This document shows, one piece after another, positions 47,149-47,185 of a DNA stretch of 47,185 bases (position 1 is its first letter; each line of letters starts with the position of its first letter). Under the pieces are notes generated by a model. The model ran no database searches, was not told the origin of the DNA, and saw only the letters and a list, made by a program, of their open reading frames with translations. Source of the stretch: Bacillota bacterium (lineage in GTDB: Bacteria; Bacillota; Clostridia; Christensenellales; Aristaeellaceae); NCBI GenBank assembly GCA_023416655.1, contig JAEZHK010000148.1, positions 1 to 47,185 of the forward strand, written 5' to 3'. The position numbers were made by a program, and so were the translations under genes.

Positions 47149-47185
47149 GGGGCCCCCTTTCCCGGCGGCGCCTCGTTAGGAGCCG

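Overview
The window is GC-rich bacterial chromosome from a Gram-positive, probably spore-forming anaerobe of the class Clostridia. The evidence is spoIIE, a [FeFe]-hydrogenase-related cluster, a lysine riboswitch, the ACT/DUF711 gene pair, Firmicute-type sigma-A promoters and a LexA box of the Bacillus type. An order cannot be fixed from sequence alone. Two perfect parS-type 16-mers near 27.0 kb, together with rpsF-ssb-rpsR, greA and lysS, suggest the origin-proximal part of the chromosome. No tRNA, rRNA, CRISPR array, prophage or transposase gene was seen.

Layout. 1-2131 (minus): SPOR-domain membrane protein, DRTGG protein, anti-sigma-type ATPase and the start of an Fe-S/[FeFe]-hydrogenase-like protein. 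2470-4139: DUF6062 protein and a TIM-barrel sugar isomerase. 4326-6205 (minus): DUF711 and ACT-domain proteins. 6561-10163 (plus): cca, a small membrane protein, a UspA-like protein and a LytR-CpsA-Psr protein. 10211-12027 (minus): CCG-domain protein and an Ada-type DNA repair regulator. 12347-16241 (minus): CapA-like protein, rRNA methyltransferase and DUF1015 protein. 16330-17677 (plus): rluF-like gene and a P-loop kinase. 17823-18926 recA; 19209-19547 comEA-like; 19619-22939 (minus) murA-dapF-ribokinase. 23374-25569: long coiled-coil protein; then DUF378, metallophosphoesterase, the parS pair and nagA. 28804-32060 (plus): membrane-anchored propeller-like protein, cvpA, flavin reductase-like protein and two tiny membrane proteins. 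32136-35180 (minus): Ig-like secreted protein and rpsR-ssb-rpsF. 35672-38647 (plus): greA-lysS and an anchored unknown. 38895-42163 (plus): sugar ABC importer without an ATPase gene. 42597-44927 (minus): spoIIE. 45206-47105 (plus): lysine riboswitch, terminator and a family-5 solute-binding protein.

The most unusual content lies between the genes. A dispersed element of about 170-215 bp (called FH here) occurs 11 times. It folds into four consecutive hairpins, or five in a subclass, whose stems keep pairing while their sequences change, as structured RNA does. Copies with a fifth hairpin lie at gene 5' sides; in four of the five, hairpin 1 is 17-23 bp behind the -35 box of a promoter firing away. 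Copies without the fifth hairpin lie just downstream of a co-directional gene, some touching its stop codon. A second family (TH, about 60-70 bp, two hairpins, 11 copies) sits at gene 3' ends with fixed polarity. FH, TH and ordinary terminators divide most of the gene ends between them. I do not recognise FH as a described RNA or repeat family.

Start codons were chosen from Shine-Dalgarno spacing and promoter positions, so several genes are shorter than the longest open frame; GTG and TTG starts are common.
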